Positions 1 to 8,939 of a DNA stretch of 64,000 bases are shown here, piece by piece. The DNA is taken from contig CDRNVI010000045.1 of assembly GCA_977017575.1 (NCBI GenBank), positions 287,087 to 351,086 on the forward strand. The letters are read 5' to 3'. The stretch is from Paramoeba atlantica (lineage: Eukaryota; Discosea). The position numbers and the translations under genes are program-made. The first letter of the stretch is position 1. Each line of letters begins with the position of its first letter. The notes under the pieces were generated by a model that was not told where the DNA came from, searched no databases, and saw only the letters and a program-made list of their open reading frames with translations.

Positions 1-505
1 TAGGCTTCAACGCCTCCATTACCGAAGGAGATGTCACGTTGAGGAAATTGGACATAACGTAATAGGGGGTCTGTTCCTGGGGTATGTTGTGTCTCGGTGG
101 CTGGGTGATATTCGATATTTTGATGTGGGATCCATTGGTCTGACGATGAGCCTTGGTGATGATACGTCGGGTAGTGGATCTGTGGGTATCGATATTGCTG
201 ATTCGAAATTTGCACGTGTGGGACGGTAGTTTTTCCGTTTGTGTCTTGCAAACGGGTCGGATAGAGGTGCTGGTCCGTAATACTGGCTGATAAATGTTTT
301 TCCGTTTTGTACTTGCTTTGTTTATTGTAATTTGACTTTGTATTTTTATTTTCGTTTTCGTGTTCTGCTTCATATTGATATTTTTGTATTTTGGATTCTG
401 TATTTGATCTTTTAACTTCCTTTTTATTGGTGTGTACTTGCTTTTCCTCGGGGGGAGGACTCTTGAGAGTCAGTGCTGTGGACCGATCCCCCGTCCACGA
501 AAATC
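1..505 (-). CDS. Unassigned open frame running off the left edge
   Basis: A stop-free minus-strand frame overlaps the end of the upstream ORF (470-1720), in a different phase, and stays open to base 1 (about 165 codons). No in-frame ATG was found. The first part is Lys/Asn/Glu-rich; the second is rich in Gln, His, Tyr and Pro (for example HYPTYHHQGSSSDQW). No domain is recognised. It may be the next ORF of the same element, reached by its own trans-splicing or by frame change, or chance low-complexity sequence. It is cut by the window edge, so length and C terminus are unknown. Confidence 0.3.
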
Positions 506-1720
506 CGGAGCGCGTGGTGCGATGGTCGCTTGACGCGTAATGCCATGTTCTAGTATGCCAGTCCGATTTATGGGGGTCCGATTTGCATATACTCGCCCTC
601 GTATCGGCATGCGAGGCGTATAGCGGGTCCGCTGGGATCCACGGCTCGTATACGTGGTTGCTTGATTGTAGGTTACGCTTTGCTCAATTACATTACCAAG
701 TCGGTCCTGTGGGTCTTTCTGGGTAACGTATTGTGAGCGTATATATCGAGCATCTGCTCCTCGATATATTCCTTGCAGAATGCGTATCTGGTCAACTGTG
801 CTTTGGCCGACGTTTTTGTGATTGACGGCGTCGCTGTTCACGCCCCCTCTTTCTGCGCTATCGTCTATCCAAGCACACAAGATATCCCAAAGGGCTTGTA
901 GCTGTGGTGACATTCGAGAAGGGAGATCCAGCGCCGTTCGCAACCGCTGTTTCAATATTTCAATCCCTAGTGGCCCCTGGGTAATGTATGTGTTCCATGT
1001 TGTAACGTCCCGGAGGTTGAAACTGTCGTTCGTCTCTTCTGATGGTGCAGTTTCATCGTCCGATTCGGGCAATTTGCCTGGCATCTTTGGCTCACTTGCT
1101 GATATCACGATGCGCGTATAACACACGTTGCTATTAGGCAGAGGATAGTTACCCCATGGGTAGGAAACAATGATAGGATTTTCCTCGTCTCCATTGTCCT
1201 CTACCGTACCTCGCCATGTTGTCGCTGTCTCTTTCCTACCTCCAACGGGGAACCAGGTTACTTCGACTTCTATGTCATTCTGTTGCATGGTCGCCATAAC
1301 CTCATTGACTTGACTCTCTACTTCCTCTGGGAGCATAACCCTTTGTGCGGCGTATTGCTTGTTGAGCTCTTCTGGCACACTGCATCTCTTTTTCAAGGAG
1401 GTTGGAAGAGGACATAAGGTGTTCCCAGGTGCTTGTCCGTGTCGCGGTGCAGATGGATCCGTAATGTTTGTCTCTTTTCGCCTTTTCCGTTCACGCTCCT
1501 CCATCGCATCAACCTTCGAAGTGACTTTTTCAAGTGCACGCGTTAGCTTTTCCACGACTGTATTGACCTGTTCGGTGAGGAAAACATCTGGAAGTGAGTG
1601 GCTCGAAGTGATTTGTGTCGAATTCGGTTTTGGGTAATATGTGCCGCACGTTTGTTCAGTGTCGCTATCCGTGGCATAGTCCTCTTGAGAATCATGTGCT
1701 TTCGAACGTGTTTGCACCAT
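470..1720 (-). CDS. ORF B, unassigned retroelement-type protein (416 aa)
   Basis: The frame starts at the ATG of MVQTRSKAH, chosen because it follows a spliced-leader-tagged leader directly. Seen in the sequence: an acidic N terminus, a basic Glu/Lys-rich, probably coiled stretch (about residues 50-85), a beta-rich block ending YPLPNSNVCYTRIVI (about 150-205), a helical middle (about 245-320) and an Arg/Gly-rich C terminus (RGR, RGRG) suggesting nucleic-acid binding. The N-terminal TRSKA resembles MFTRSRAK of family B LINEs, and the beta block lines up with a similar block in family A and B proteins. There is no RT or nuclease motif. A second copy lies at 12307-13746 on the other strand. It could be the first ORF of a further retroelement or a repeated host gene; family unknown. 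Confidence 0.6.
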   Translation of the reverse strand: MVQTRSKAHDSQEDYATDSDTEQTCGTYYPKPNSTQITSSHSLPDVFLTEQVNTVVEKLTRALEKVTSKVDAMEERERKRRKETNITDPSAPRHGQAPGNTLCPLPTSLKKRCSVPEELNKQYAAQRVMLPEEVESQVNEVMATMQQNDIEVEVTWFPVGGRKETATTWRGTVEDNGDEENPIIVSYPWGNYPLPNSNVCYTRIVISASEPKMPGKLPESDDETAPSEETNDSFNLRDVTTWNTYITQGPLGIEILKQRLRTALDLPSRMSPQLQALWDILCAWIDDSAERGGVNSDAVNHKNVGQSTVDQIRILQGIYRGADARYIRSQYVTQKDPQDRLGNVIEQSVTYNQATTYTSRGSQRTRYTPRMPIRGRVYANRTPINRTGILEHGITRQATIAPRAPDFRGRGIGPQH

Positions 1721-1779
1721 TTCCACTTTTATTCGTGCGAAATACAAATAAGAAAAGTCTGTCAACAAGGTACAGAATA
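1721..1779 (-). promoter_or_regulatory. 5' leader of ORF B carrying the 3' end of the spliced leader
   Basis: On the minus strand TTCTGTACCTTGTTG (1764-1778) is fused directly to ACAGACTTTTC..., which leads into the ORF B start. The same ACAGAC leader occurs at 1840-1987 and 12158-12306, but there it is preceded by ...CAAAATTAG. The SL piece therefore replaces the sequence upstream of an AG, as trans-splicing would do. This copy reads as derived from a processed mRNA, with the SL cut short at its 5' end. Confidence 0.75.
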
Positions 1780-1839
1780 TTTATCTTATGTACTTGCTAG
1801 ATCTTTACTTGCTGTTACTTACGACGGGGCTCGCCCGCT

Positions 1840-1987
1840 CCACTTTTATTCGTGCGAAATACAAATAAGAAAAGTCTGTCTAATTTTGCAAATAATATCA
1901 TGCCGTAGTTCACGAATAAGTCCTTCATGTTTTCCTTAATTCCTGACACTAGTACAAAGGCCCAATTACATTTCCAAGAGTTTTATA
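1840..1987 (-). repeat. Unspliced copy of the ORF B 5' flank
   Basis: Read on the minus strand this matches 12158-12303 almost base for base, including the AG just before ACAGAC, and stops at AAAAGTGG a few bases before the expected ORF B ATG. It lies immediately upstream of the SL-tagged ORF B copy in the same orientation, joined through about 60 bp that contains a VIPER-repeat-like TTACTTACGACGGG. One reading is that the SL-tagged copy inserted into an older unspliced copy whose remainder lies beyond base 1. Confidence 0.7.
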
Positions 1988-2035
1988 ACAAGGTACTAAG
2001 GAACTAGGGAGGGTGTCATTCAGCATAATCTTTGG
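1985..2035. repeat. Hairpin-repeat unit a
   Basis: Contains TAACAAGGTACTAAGG, AACTAGGG and GGGTGTCATTC, the right part of the repeat described at 9060-9166. It continues with AATCTTTGG exactly as unit e at 10285-10345 does. The left stem arm is missing because the ORF B flank begins there. Confidence 0.6.
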
Positions 2036-2040
2036 AGAAG

Positions 2041-2367
2041 ATTACCCCCATGACCCCCTTCACCCCTCCCTCTGACCACCCACCGTGCTACCCGCCGCGC
2101 TTCGGCCGCGCCACCCGCTGCTCTCCCCGCCGTGCTCCCCGCATCCCTCCCCGCTGAGCTCCCCACCCGTGCTCCCCGCCACGCCACCCGCCGCGCCACC
2201 CGCCACGCCACCCGCCGCGCCACCCGCCGTGCCACCCGCCGCGCCACCCGCCGCGCCACCCGCCGCGCCACCCGCCGCGCTCCCTGCCACACTCCCCGCC
2301 GCGCTTGTTTTCGACCCCCTGCGCCGCCCTTGCCAACACCCCCATCGCCACGCCCTTTGCATGGGTC
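2041..2367. repeat. GC-rich low-complexity tract with a 12-bp minisatellite
   Basis: From about 2165 to 2290 a 12-bp unit CGCCACCCGCCG is repeated roughly ten times with single-base variants; the flanks are a degenerate form of the same (CTCCCCGC, GTGCTCCCCGCC). All six frames are open, giving Pro/Ala or Arg/Gly repeats. These are composition artefacts and I call no gene. Confidence 0.8.
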
Positions 2368-2412
2368 GCCCGGTGTCAAGATAACAAGACACTAAACAAC
2401 TAGGGCATGACA
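2368..2412. repeat. Hairpin-repeat unit b
   Basis: CCCGGTGTC, then AAGATAACAA, then GACACTAAACAACTAGGGC. The GTGTC/GACAC stem replaces the GTGCC/GGCAC and GTACC/GGTAC stems of other units, so both arms changed together. A second pair GGTGTCA...TGACACC encloses the unit. Confidence 0.65.
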
Positions 2413-2710
2413 CCTCATTCTCCCGGAGGAGGCAAGTCGGGTGTCTACATGCTGCGGTTGAGCCTAGGCTCTCGCGCTGTAGATTTACTCCCCGCGTGGA
2501 GCACCCGCACCGCTACCTACGCGGAAAGTGAGGAGGCCACATCTCTTCGGAGACAAATGGCCCGGACCCAACAACAACAACAACATAGGGCGCGCCCGAG
2601 GCGGACGGGGAATGGCCTCCCGAAACGGCCACAACATCGCCGGGTCAAAGTGACTCGGCCCCGGGGCCGGACGCCCCATCAAACTGTACGGGGAGGGAGA
2701 AGACCGTACA

Positions 2711-3010
2711 GTGCACCTAATGCAAAGTTTCCTCGGCGCCGGCCGATCTTTCCCAGAAGAGGGGTCATTATTACAAACAAAAATACCAAAAAATATAGTT
2801 ATACAGCAATTATCAGAAGAAACAGTCTGCCAAGAAGTTTTGAAAGCCGAAAATGTCTTTCGCGAGAAGTTCGCGGAAGGAACAATGGACATTATGCGTC
2901 GCATATGGCGACGGTATCAAAGTTATGTGGGGCGGCTCCGAGAATACGGACATTACCTCGAGGAGGAGATATACCTAGCCGCATTTGCGGTGCATCTGAA
3001 CGAGGTTTAA
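2711..3010 (+). CDS. Small unassigned ORF (about 99 codons)
   Basis: The frame reads ...LLQTKIPKNIVIQQL...KFAEGTMDIMRRIWRRYQ...EEEIYLAAFAVHLNEV and ends at 3010. The first ATG is at 2720, but the frame is open upstream to a stop near 2650 through a CAA/AAC-repeat-rich segment. The mixed charged and hydrophobic composition looks more like coding than the competing Arg-rich frame 2407-3018. No family is recognised. It lies between the GC minisatellite and a VIPER-like remnant and may be part of a degraded element. Confidence 0.25.
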   Translation: MHLMQSFLGAGRSFPEEGSLLQTKIPKNIVIQQLSEETVCQEVLKAENVFREKFAEGTMDIMRRIWRRYQSYVGRLREYGHYLEEEIYLAAFAVHLNEV

Positions 3011-3082
3011 AGCGATAAAACGGTTGCTCAATACCTTTGCCATTTAGAGAACGAATACGCTTTGCCAGGATCGCCGCTCCCA

Positions 3083-3737
3083 TTATTAGTTTACGTGATG
3101 AAATTTAGACGAGTAATAAGTGCATTTGTGCTGCCCCCCCGAGAAGGGGGGGTGTGAAAATTCACCAAAAATATTTGAATACAATAATTTATTATGTAAC
3201 GCACGTGTACTAAATTCTAATACAGAATTTAGTACAGAATTTAGAACTTTATTCATTTATTAATATATTTATTAATATATTTGTAGAATACATTCACCTT
3301 CAATACACGATACGTACAAGTCTTTGACAATGAGCCGGATTGCGGAAGCTGTGCGTAGAACCTTATCCCTTTCTCGTGCGCAAAGTCCTGAACCTGATGA
3401 TCCCGTCCAATCCACGCGACGCACGCTCGAACGTACTTTAAATCCTGATGAAGTGCATCAACCTCCTCAAAATGACAGGGTAATGCCAGGATCACGGTTG
3501 GAAGAATTCTGTGAGCGTGTACGTGTTTTCTTGCGCAAAGGGCACAAAGCTAAGGTTCAAGCTGAGGTTTTGTTAAAGGTTAAGGTTTTGTTAAGGTTTT
3601 GTTTAAGGCAGGTTGGCCGAGGGTTCCGGTGGGGGGGAATCCCGTTAACAACGTGACACATGATTATTTGTTTTATGCAGGCTTTCTTTTGAACTATGTT
3701 TGTGCATGTGAATTCTATCTATATATCGTATTATGGA
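3083..3737 (+). mobile_element. VIPER-like remnant: terminal repeat, start of ORF1, terminal-repeat segment
   Basis: A fossil. About 3083-3320 resembles the A-type split repeat of the VIPER-like element at 23645-30806 (TTTACGTGATGAAATTTAG followed by a C-run/G-run hairpin). The ORF beginning near 3330 (MSRIAEAVRRTLSLSR) resembles that element's ORF1 start (MSGILNTVRRTLSMGR). From about 3600 the sequence matches, inverted, the repeat at 35702-35842. The recombinase and reverse transcriptase parts are absent, so it is broken and internally deleted. Confidence 0.6.
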
Positions 3738-3743
3738 ATCTCA

Positions 3744-3794
3744 TTCGTTGAATCGTTCAACGAACCGACGGCGCTTCGTTGAATATTCAACGAA
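3744..3794. repeat. Pair of palindromes TTCGTTGAA...TTCAACGAA
   Basis: 3744-3764 is TTCGTTGAA/TTCAACGAA around TCG, and 3775-3794 is the perfect 20-bp palindrome TTCGTTGAATATTCAACGAA. The same family recurs inside the inverted-repeat element at 9167-10240. The rest of the gap (3795-4021) is AT-rich and I see no gene in it. Confidence 0.7.
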
Positions 3795-4021
3795 GTAGAG
3801 ACGTAGCCCATAACTTAAATAACATTACATGTCAGAAAATATTTCACAATTTTCAAGACTTCTATAACAGCACATACTCATTTTTTTTTAACATACTCAT
3901 TTTCCGGACATTGGAATATTACCTATCAAATAATTATATTAGGACCGGAATCCAATCAATATCCGAAAGACTCAAGGCGGGCATCCAACATTAGAAAAAG
4001 GTGACCCGGACAGAAGAAAGG

Positions 4022-4293
4022 CAAAGCCCCGCTTCAACAACGAAGCCCTCCTACCCACTGTACGGCAGGAATGTATTGTCGTAGTTGAGAAACAACTGCA
4101 TAAGCAGAGAATTTTTCAATTTCGAGCTGAAAGGCTTGACGCACTACTTGAGTATCGCAGTCAGCCCTTTTCGACAAAGCCTTGAGGAGACTTTTCGTTT
4201 CTTCATGCAACAGGCCGTAATCAGTCATTGAGATGCATTGAAAAGATTCCGGGTCCATCCCTTTCTCTTGCACGTATTTCCGGTTTTTCCTTT
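4022..4293 (-). pseudogene. 3' end of a family A LINE (REL-endonuclease C terminus)
   Basis: Reading minus, about 85 codons end in QYIPAVQWVGGLRC and stop at 4034. They match the last residues of the complete family A proteins (EYIPKDNWIGGLRF; DYIPAEKWMGGLRL) and include GLLHEETKSLLKAL. Everything upstream of KERKNRKYVQEKG is missing, so this is a strongly 5'-truncated copy. Its truncated end abuts the spliced-leader exon of the opposite-strand element at 4294. Confidence 0.85.
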
Positions 4294-4329
4294 CTTTAAC
4301 GATAAAGATACAGTTTCTGTACCTTGTTG
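4294..4329 (+). other. Spliced-leader exon at the 5' end of a family A LINE
   Basis: A 36-base segment starting CTTTAACGATAAA and ending in the core GATACAGTTTCTGTACCTTG plus TTG. The kinetoplastid SL ends in a very similar sequence (established knowledge). The identical segment stands at the 5' end of the family B element at 15749-15784 and, with one change, at 47963-47998. After TTG the three copies diverge completely and none continues with GT, so these are not SL RNA genes (which would show a GT donor) but joined exons. Confidence 0.85.
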
Positions 4330-4355
4330 ATTTTTTTTATATCAATTTAATCACT

Positions 4356-7300
4356 ATGACGCGCCCTGCTCGGGGATCCGCCAACACACCGAAGAGTATG
4401 AGTGTGAAATCTGGTCGTGTAACTGTAAAAATACGGACGCAAGACACGAACAGCAAAGAAAAGATCGTAAAAAGCGATGCAGCAATTAAGAATTCTACCA
4501 CGGAAAAGCCGAAGAAAACACCACGCATCCGAGTCATTGGAGCCGAACCTTTATCGAAGAACTGGGTCGATCACGGAACACCCACCATCACCCCGGTAAA
4601 GAACATCATCAAAATTACTCCGCAAAAATTCAAAATAGTCTCGAACCAAGAAAACTCTGGAAACGCACGCGAAATCAATACACAATTTTCGTTTCCAACA
4701 GCTGAAAACGGGCAAGAGAGTGACATCGAAAGTGAGCGTGATCAAATGACGCTAGACAGTGATTCCGACGCTGATCAGGGAGAAATGGCGATGCGAAACA
4801 ACAGCACAAAAGCAGCAGATCAAGTTCACAACACTGTGGCGAAATGGGGGAAAGGCACTGAATGCGTAATAGAATGGGGGTTTCGGCAGAATTCAGAGAG
4901 CTACAAATCGAAAGGGACTGTTGTTGGACGAACCGCGCGAAAAGGCAATGTTAAAATTAAAGCATCCTACGAACCAGCCTTAGGAAACCAAGGACCCAGC
5001 GGCGTCTTATACCTTCCACAGTCGGACAAAATTAAAATCTACAGTCTTCGGGCGACGAAACTTCTTCAAGTGGAGACGGCGATCCAGAACCTGGAGGAGG
5101 AATCAGAAAATGTCTCGTCTGACGACAGTGGCTGCGATCTCGACCCCCTCCCGGACCTTCCCAACATCGAGCCATCCTTCGCGGTGCATGTGGTAGCAAT
5201 CTTCCGGGCGATTATCCGAGGCTATGCCACTGTTGAACTTGATTCTGAGAAAGCAGCGATCTGGCACAAATTTATGAATGCGCCGCGAGACTCACTTGCT
5301 ACAGTGCGGGATGCAATTAGAACCCAAAGAGTGGGACACGTGCGAAAGGAACGTAACGAGCTATCAGATGGCATAAATCTAAGTGCAGAACAACGAGCCG
5401 AACTAGAAATCGACAGGCGCGCGATCCGAAACGCGTTGCGAACAGCCAAAGCAGGGAATCTGGGGAAAGCCACTCGAATTCTAGATAACGTTTACAAGGA
5501 CTCCACTCTTTCGGCCGAAGAAAAATTTCAGAAACTACGAGAATTGCATCCTGATGGACCCCCTATCCAAATACCGGAAGCTGACTTCCCACGCATCGGA
5601 GTTGTTGAAAGCTCGGAACTTCGTCTGGCAGTTGAGAAATTGGCTCGTGGAGCTTCCCCCGGACCAAGCGGGCTAAGTGAGAGTATGATGCGGTTGCTTG
5701 TAGACGATGATGTATCATGCCTTTCACTGTGCCACATGGTTCGAGATGTAATCAACGGAGAAGTTCCACTAAGCGTCCGGAAGCGCCTTACTCGCTGCAG
5801 AATCATCGCCCTACCAAAGCCGCAGAATGGGATACGTCCAGTTGCCATGGGAGACACTATTTTGAAAATCTGTGGATCTATTCTACTGCAGCGACATGAA
5901 ACCACCTTGAAGACATTCTTTGCACCAATTCAACGAGGAGTCCTACACAAAAATGCCTGCGAAACCATCGTCCACGAATTGCTTCAAGAATACGAGGACG
6001 GACATGCGTTGCTTACGGTAGATTTCAGCAATGCGTATAATACCCCGCGACGCGATGCCATTGCACAAACACTGGTAAGCAATCCCATATTCAAACCTTT
6101 CCTGCGCCTGTTCTACTTTGAGTATGGGCTACCTTCGGAGCTCCTCTTCTTCGCGCATAATGCCCTCTACGCCGTCTTGGAAAGTTCTTCCGGAATCCGC
6201 CAAGGTTCAGCTCTATCCTCCATGTACTTCTGTGCCCTTCTACAAAGCCCAATACGAGAAGTAGCCAGCCTATATCCCGACGTAACGATCAGAGCATACC
6301 AGGATGACGTGACCCTAAGCTCGAAAAACGTGTTGTCACTTGAGGCAGCGTTCTTGCACTTGCGCGAACTTACCAGTGATCTTAACCTGCATGTCAAGTT
6401 TCAGAAATGTGAATGGTTCCAAAAGAATACTACATTTGATGACGAACTATTGTCCCTGAACCGCTTAGGTGTTAACTCCCGGAATGATGCGCTTAAAATA
6501 TTGGGAGCGTACATAGGAGCAAATGAGGTGATAAAAGATCTTCTTCTACGGAAGATGGAAAAACACAAATGCCTCTTCCGTCGACTCCTGCTAATGGGTC
6601 CAAGCAATCTGTCCCTCGCAATTCTACGTCGATGCACAATTCCGCGACAAGATTATCATATGCGAGTTCATCGTCCGGAAGCAACCACGCGGCTAGCCGA
6701 AGCCTTCGAAGACCACGTTCAACAAGTTCTTAAGAAATGGTGCGGAGCTGACACACAAGCCTTGCAACTAGCGGTACTTCCTCAGAAACTAGGCGGCCTA
6801 GGATTGATCTCCTCGACTTTGAAGCAGAAATACTACTTTGAAACTGCCCGGAAATCTATTGTTGAGCACCCAAAACCCAATAACGCTCCAGTAGGTATAA
6901 AAGGTGGAGATAAAGTACACGCCAACGGACAAAGTCGTAGTGAAGTCGCCCAGAAGCTGCTGAAAAAGAAGATGAAAGAAGAACACGAAAAGAAGGCTTA
7001 CGAGCTGCGGAAGAATTCGCAATTGGAGCTTGTAATGAAACGCACTATGGAGAACAACTTGCATCTCGAAAGCACGAGCAATTATATCAATCCTTATTTA
7101 TTTCGATACACACTCATGATGCGGTTAGGAATCAGTTTACCCCAAGCTCCTGCCAAAGTCACATGCCCTGGATGCTGCACCCAAGAATCCCCATCCAGCA
7201 TCATTCCACATGTTGCAGGCTGCTCTCGTTGCTCTGGTATGAACTGCACACGCAAACATTCCCACATCGTCCGCTACCTATCAGAGTTATGTTCCAAAGC

Positions 7301-7805
7301 AGGTCTTCCGAACATCACTGAACCGCGCATTCACTCCTCATATTACTGCACCAAATGTAAATGCTCCATCGCCGCCGACGTAGCCGAACAGCATCCATGT
7401 AAAGCACGCCGTATCCGCTCGGGACCTGATCTCGCCATCATGTGGCCACACATGGGGGAAGTGCTCTATGACTTCACGGTGGTGCACACCTGTTGCAACA
7501 GTTACGCGAAACAGACCAGTTCAGCACTCATACAACAAGCGATCGATCGAAAAATCAAGAAATATGTCTCCGAAAAGGGTGTCGATAGTGAATACTTCCG
7601 TTGTCTGGCCACCTCAGACTGTGGCCTTCTACACAATGACACCAAGGCACTTTTGAAGGCAATAGCGCAGCGCGCAAAAATGAACTACGACAATGTACGA
7701 CAGGGATTTCAACTTGAGCTTGAAAAGATGTCCGCATACACGGTGGTATCTCAACTACGTGAGTACATTCCGAAGGATAACTGGATAGGTGGACTTCGCT
7801 TCTAG
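4356..7805 (+). CDS. Family A LINE polyprotein: reverse transcriptase + REL endonuclease (1149 aa)
   Basis: A single-ORF non-LTR retrotransposon protein that would copy its RNA at a nicked target. Layout: basic N terminus (MTRPARGSAN); acidic region; a beta block CVIEWGFRQ...SKGTVVGR...GVLYLPQ (about 168-230); RT from about 425 (ARGASPGPSGL) with FSNAYNTPRR (about 557), GIRQGSALSS (about 611) and catalytic AYQDDV (about 647); thumb with LGAYIG; zinc-binding CPGC...H...GCSRC (about 936) and a second Cys/His cluster; then SGPDLAIMW...YDFTVVHTC (about 1020-1040), a PD-(D/E)xK-like core. The first ATG after the SL leader is the start. Gln in YQDD is unusual but is shared with the copy at 51294-54947. 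Clade CRE/NeSL-like is inferred from the REL domain order. Confidence 0.9.
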   Translation: MTRPARGSANTPKSMSVKSGRVTVKIRTQDTNSKEKIVKSDAAIKNSTTEKPKKTPRIRVIGAEPLSKNWVDHGTPTITPVKNIIKITPQKFKIVSNQENSGNAREINTQFSFPTAENGQESDIESERDQMTLDSDSDADQGEMAMRNNSTKAADQVHNTVAKWGKGTECVIEWGFRQNSESYKSKGTVVGRTARKGNVKIKASYEPALGNQGPSGVLYLPQSDKIKIYSLRATKLLQVETAIQNLEEESENVSSDDSGCDLDPLPDLPNIEPSFAVHVVAIFRAIIRGYATVELDSEKAAIWHKFMNAPRDSLATVRDAIRTQRVGHVRKERNELSDGINLSAEQRAELEIDRRAIRNALRTAKAGNLGKATRILDNVYKDSTLSAEEKFQKLRELHPDGPPIQIPEADFPRIGVVESSELRLAVEKLARGASPGPSGLSESMMRLLVDDDVSCLSLCHMVRDVINGEVPLSVRKRLTRCRIIALPKPQNGIRPVAMGDTILKICGSILLQRHETTLKTFFAPIQRGVLHKNACETIVHELLQEYEDGHALLTVDFSNAYNTPRRDAIAQTLVSNPIFKPFLRLFYFEYGLPSELLFFAHNALYAVLESSSGIRQGSALSSMYFCALLQSPIREVASLYPDVTIRAYQDDVTLSSKNVLSLEAAFLHLRELTSDLNLHVKFQKCEWFQKNTTFDDELLSLNRLGVNSRNDALKILGAYIGANEVIKDLLLRKMEKHKCLFRRLLLMGPSNLSLAILRRCTIPRQDYHMRVHRPEATTRLAEAFEDHVQQVLKKWCGADTQALQLAVLPQKLGGLGLISSTLKQKYYFETARKSIVEHPKPNNAPVGIKGGDKVHANGQSRSEVAQKLLKKKMKEEHEKKAYELRKNSQLELVMKRTMENNLHLESTSNYINPYLFRYTLMMRLGISLPQAPAKVTCPGCCTQESPSSIIPHVAGCSRCSGMNCTRKHSHIVRYLSELCSKAGLPNITEPRIHSSYYCTKCKCSIAADVAEQHPCKARRIRSGPDLAIMWPHMGEVLYDFTVVHTCCNSYAKQTSSALIQQAIDRKIKKYVSEKGVDSEYFRCLATSDCGLLHNDTKALLKAIAQRAKMNYDNVRQGFQLELEKMSAYTVVSQLREYIPKDNWIGGLRF

Positions 7806-7956
7806 AAGGTCACTAAGTGTGTTCGAATACTCTCCCTCCCCCAGTCTTCTCTCACTTTGCTTCTTCTTTCACTTTGCTTCTTCCACCTAGTTACTTGCTC
7901 TTTCCTAGCCAAAGACGATGCGCTAGCCGAGCTACTCCCATCCTCCTCTTCCTCAA

Positions 7957-8939
7957 ACACTACCAAGATGGTTGTGCAATACTATCGGTAGATCTTCGCA
8001 ACGCGTTTAACTCGCCGTCTCGCGACGAAATAGCCAAAGCGTTATTCGCCTTTGCTTCGCTGCGTCCATTTCAAAGACTATTCGCCGCCGAATATTGCAA
8101 CCCGTCCGAACTTCTCTACTATGGAAGAAATGGAGAGCTTAAGGCAATCTTGAAAAGCTCAGCCGGTGTTCGCCAAGGGTCGCCGCTGTCGTCAATGCTT
8201 TTCTGTACTTTCATGCAACCTATTCTAGCCACCATCGCTCAAGAGTTTCCTACGCTTAAGATTTACGCTTTCATAGATGATATCAACTTCGCTGCTACGG
8301 ACCCTGGAATGTTAGAAAGCGCTTACCAAAGGCTCAAAGAACTAATGATCTCCAAAATGATTGATATGGCACCTCAAAAGTGTGTATGGCTTGCCGGTCA
8401 CCAAAGGCTTGCCTTACCGAAGTCGCTTGAGTTGGAGGGGATTCAGAATGAGTCTGAAGCCATAAAAACTCTAGGGGCCTTTGTAGGGGACAAAAACCGC
8501 GTTAGCGAGAAACTCTTATCCACACTTAATAAATCACGTGCGGCTTTTCGGCGACTTGAAACAATGGGGGCGAACAACATATCTCTCCTGTTACTGTCGA
8601 GATGTGTCAACGTGAGACATAGATATCAAATAAGAGTTCACGACCCAGAGGTGACACTGGAAGTAACACAACAATTCGATGCCAAAGTAAACGAAGTTCT
8701 TGAGAAATGGTTTGGAAAGTTAACCGTCAAGCAAATTTCTTGGGCCAGACTGCCGATTCGGAAAGGCGGCCTGGGATTAACACCCTCAGAATTCATCCGT
8801 GAGGCTGCATTTAACAAGTCAAAGTTTTCCGCAATGGAGCGAACAAACCTACCATCAGCTCTAGCCGAAACTTTGTACTTGCAACCAAGCCAAAACCCGG
8901 AAGGAAACGAGTCCACTGAACGGCCACCAGCCGAAGAAC
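7957..8939 (+). pseudogene. Internal fragment of a family B LINE (RT palm to thumb)
   Basis: In frame from KHYQDGCAILSVDLRNAFNSPSR through AGVRQGSPLSS, IYAFIDDINFA, KTLGAFVG and RLPIRKGGLGLTPSEFIREAA to PPAEEL. The N-terminal half and the zinc finger/endonuclease are absent. At the 3' break the sequence switches within a few bases to a spliced-leader remnant and a new family B 5' end. The open frame runs on to 9061, but residues after EEL are not homologous to other B copies. Confidence 0.85.

Larger units (their letters stand above)
4294..7956 (+). mobile_element. Family A non-LTR retrotransposon, full-length, SL-tagged
   Basis: SL exon, a short T-rich leader (4330-4355), one long intact ORF, then about 150 bp of pyrimidine-rich 3' UTR. 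The 3' end is placed where homology to a family B fragment begins (about 7957). No poly(A) and no clear target-site duplication was found because both flanks are other LINE fragments. With an uninterrupted ORF it could be recently active. Confidence 0.8.

Noticed and set aside
2020-2413. Several overlapping Arg/Ala/Gly/Pro ORFs on both strands
   Set aside because: They are frames through a 12-bp GC minisatellite; all six frames are open.
2407-3018. 203-codon Arg-rich plus-strand ORF
   Set aside because: Composition-driven and competing with a more protein-like frame at 2711-3010; no homologue-like motif.
4294-4329. SL RNA gene or CRE-type insertion into an SL gene
   Set aside because: No GT donor or SL intron follows any copy, the sequence after TTG differs each time, and at 15740-20170 the target duplication is LINE coding sequence, not SL sequence.
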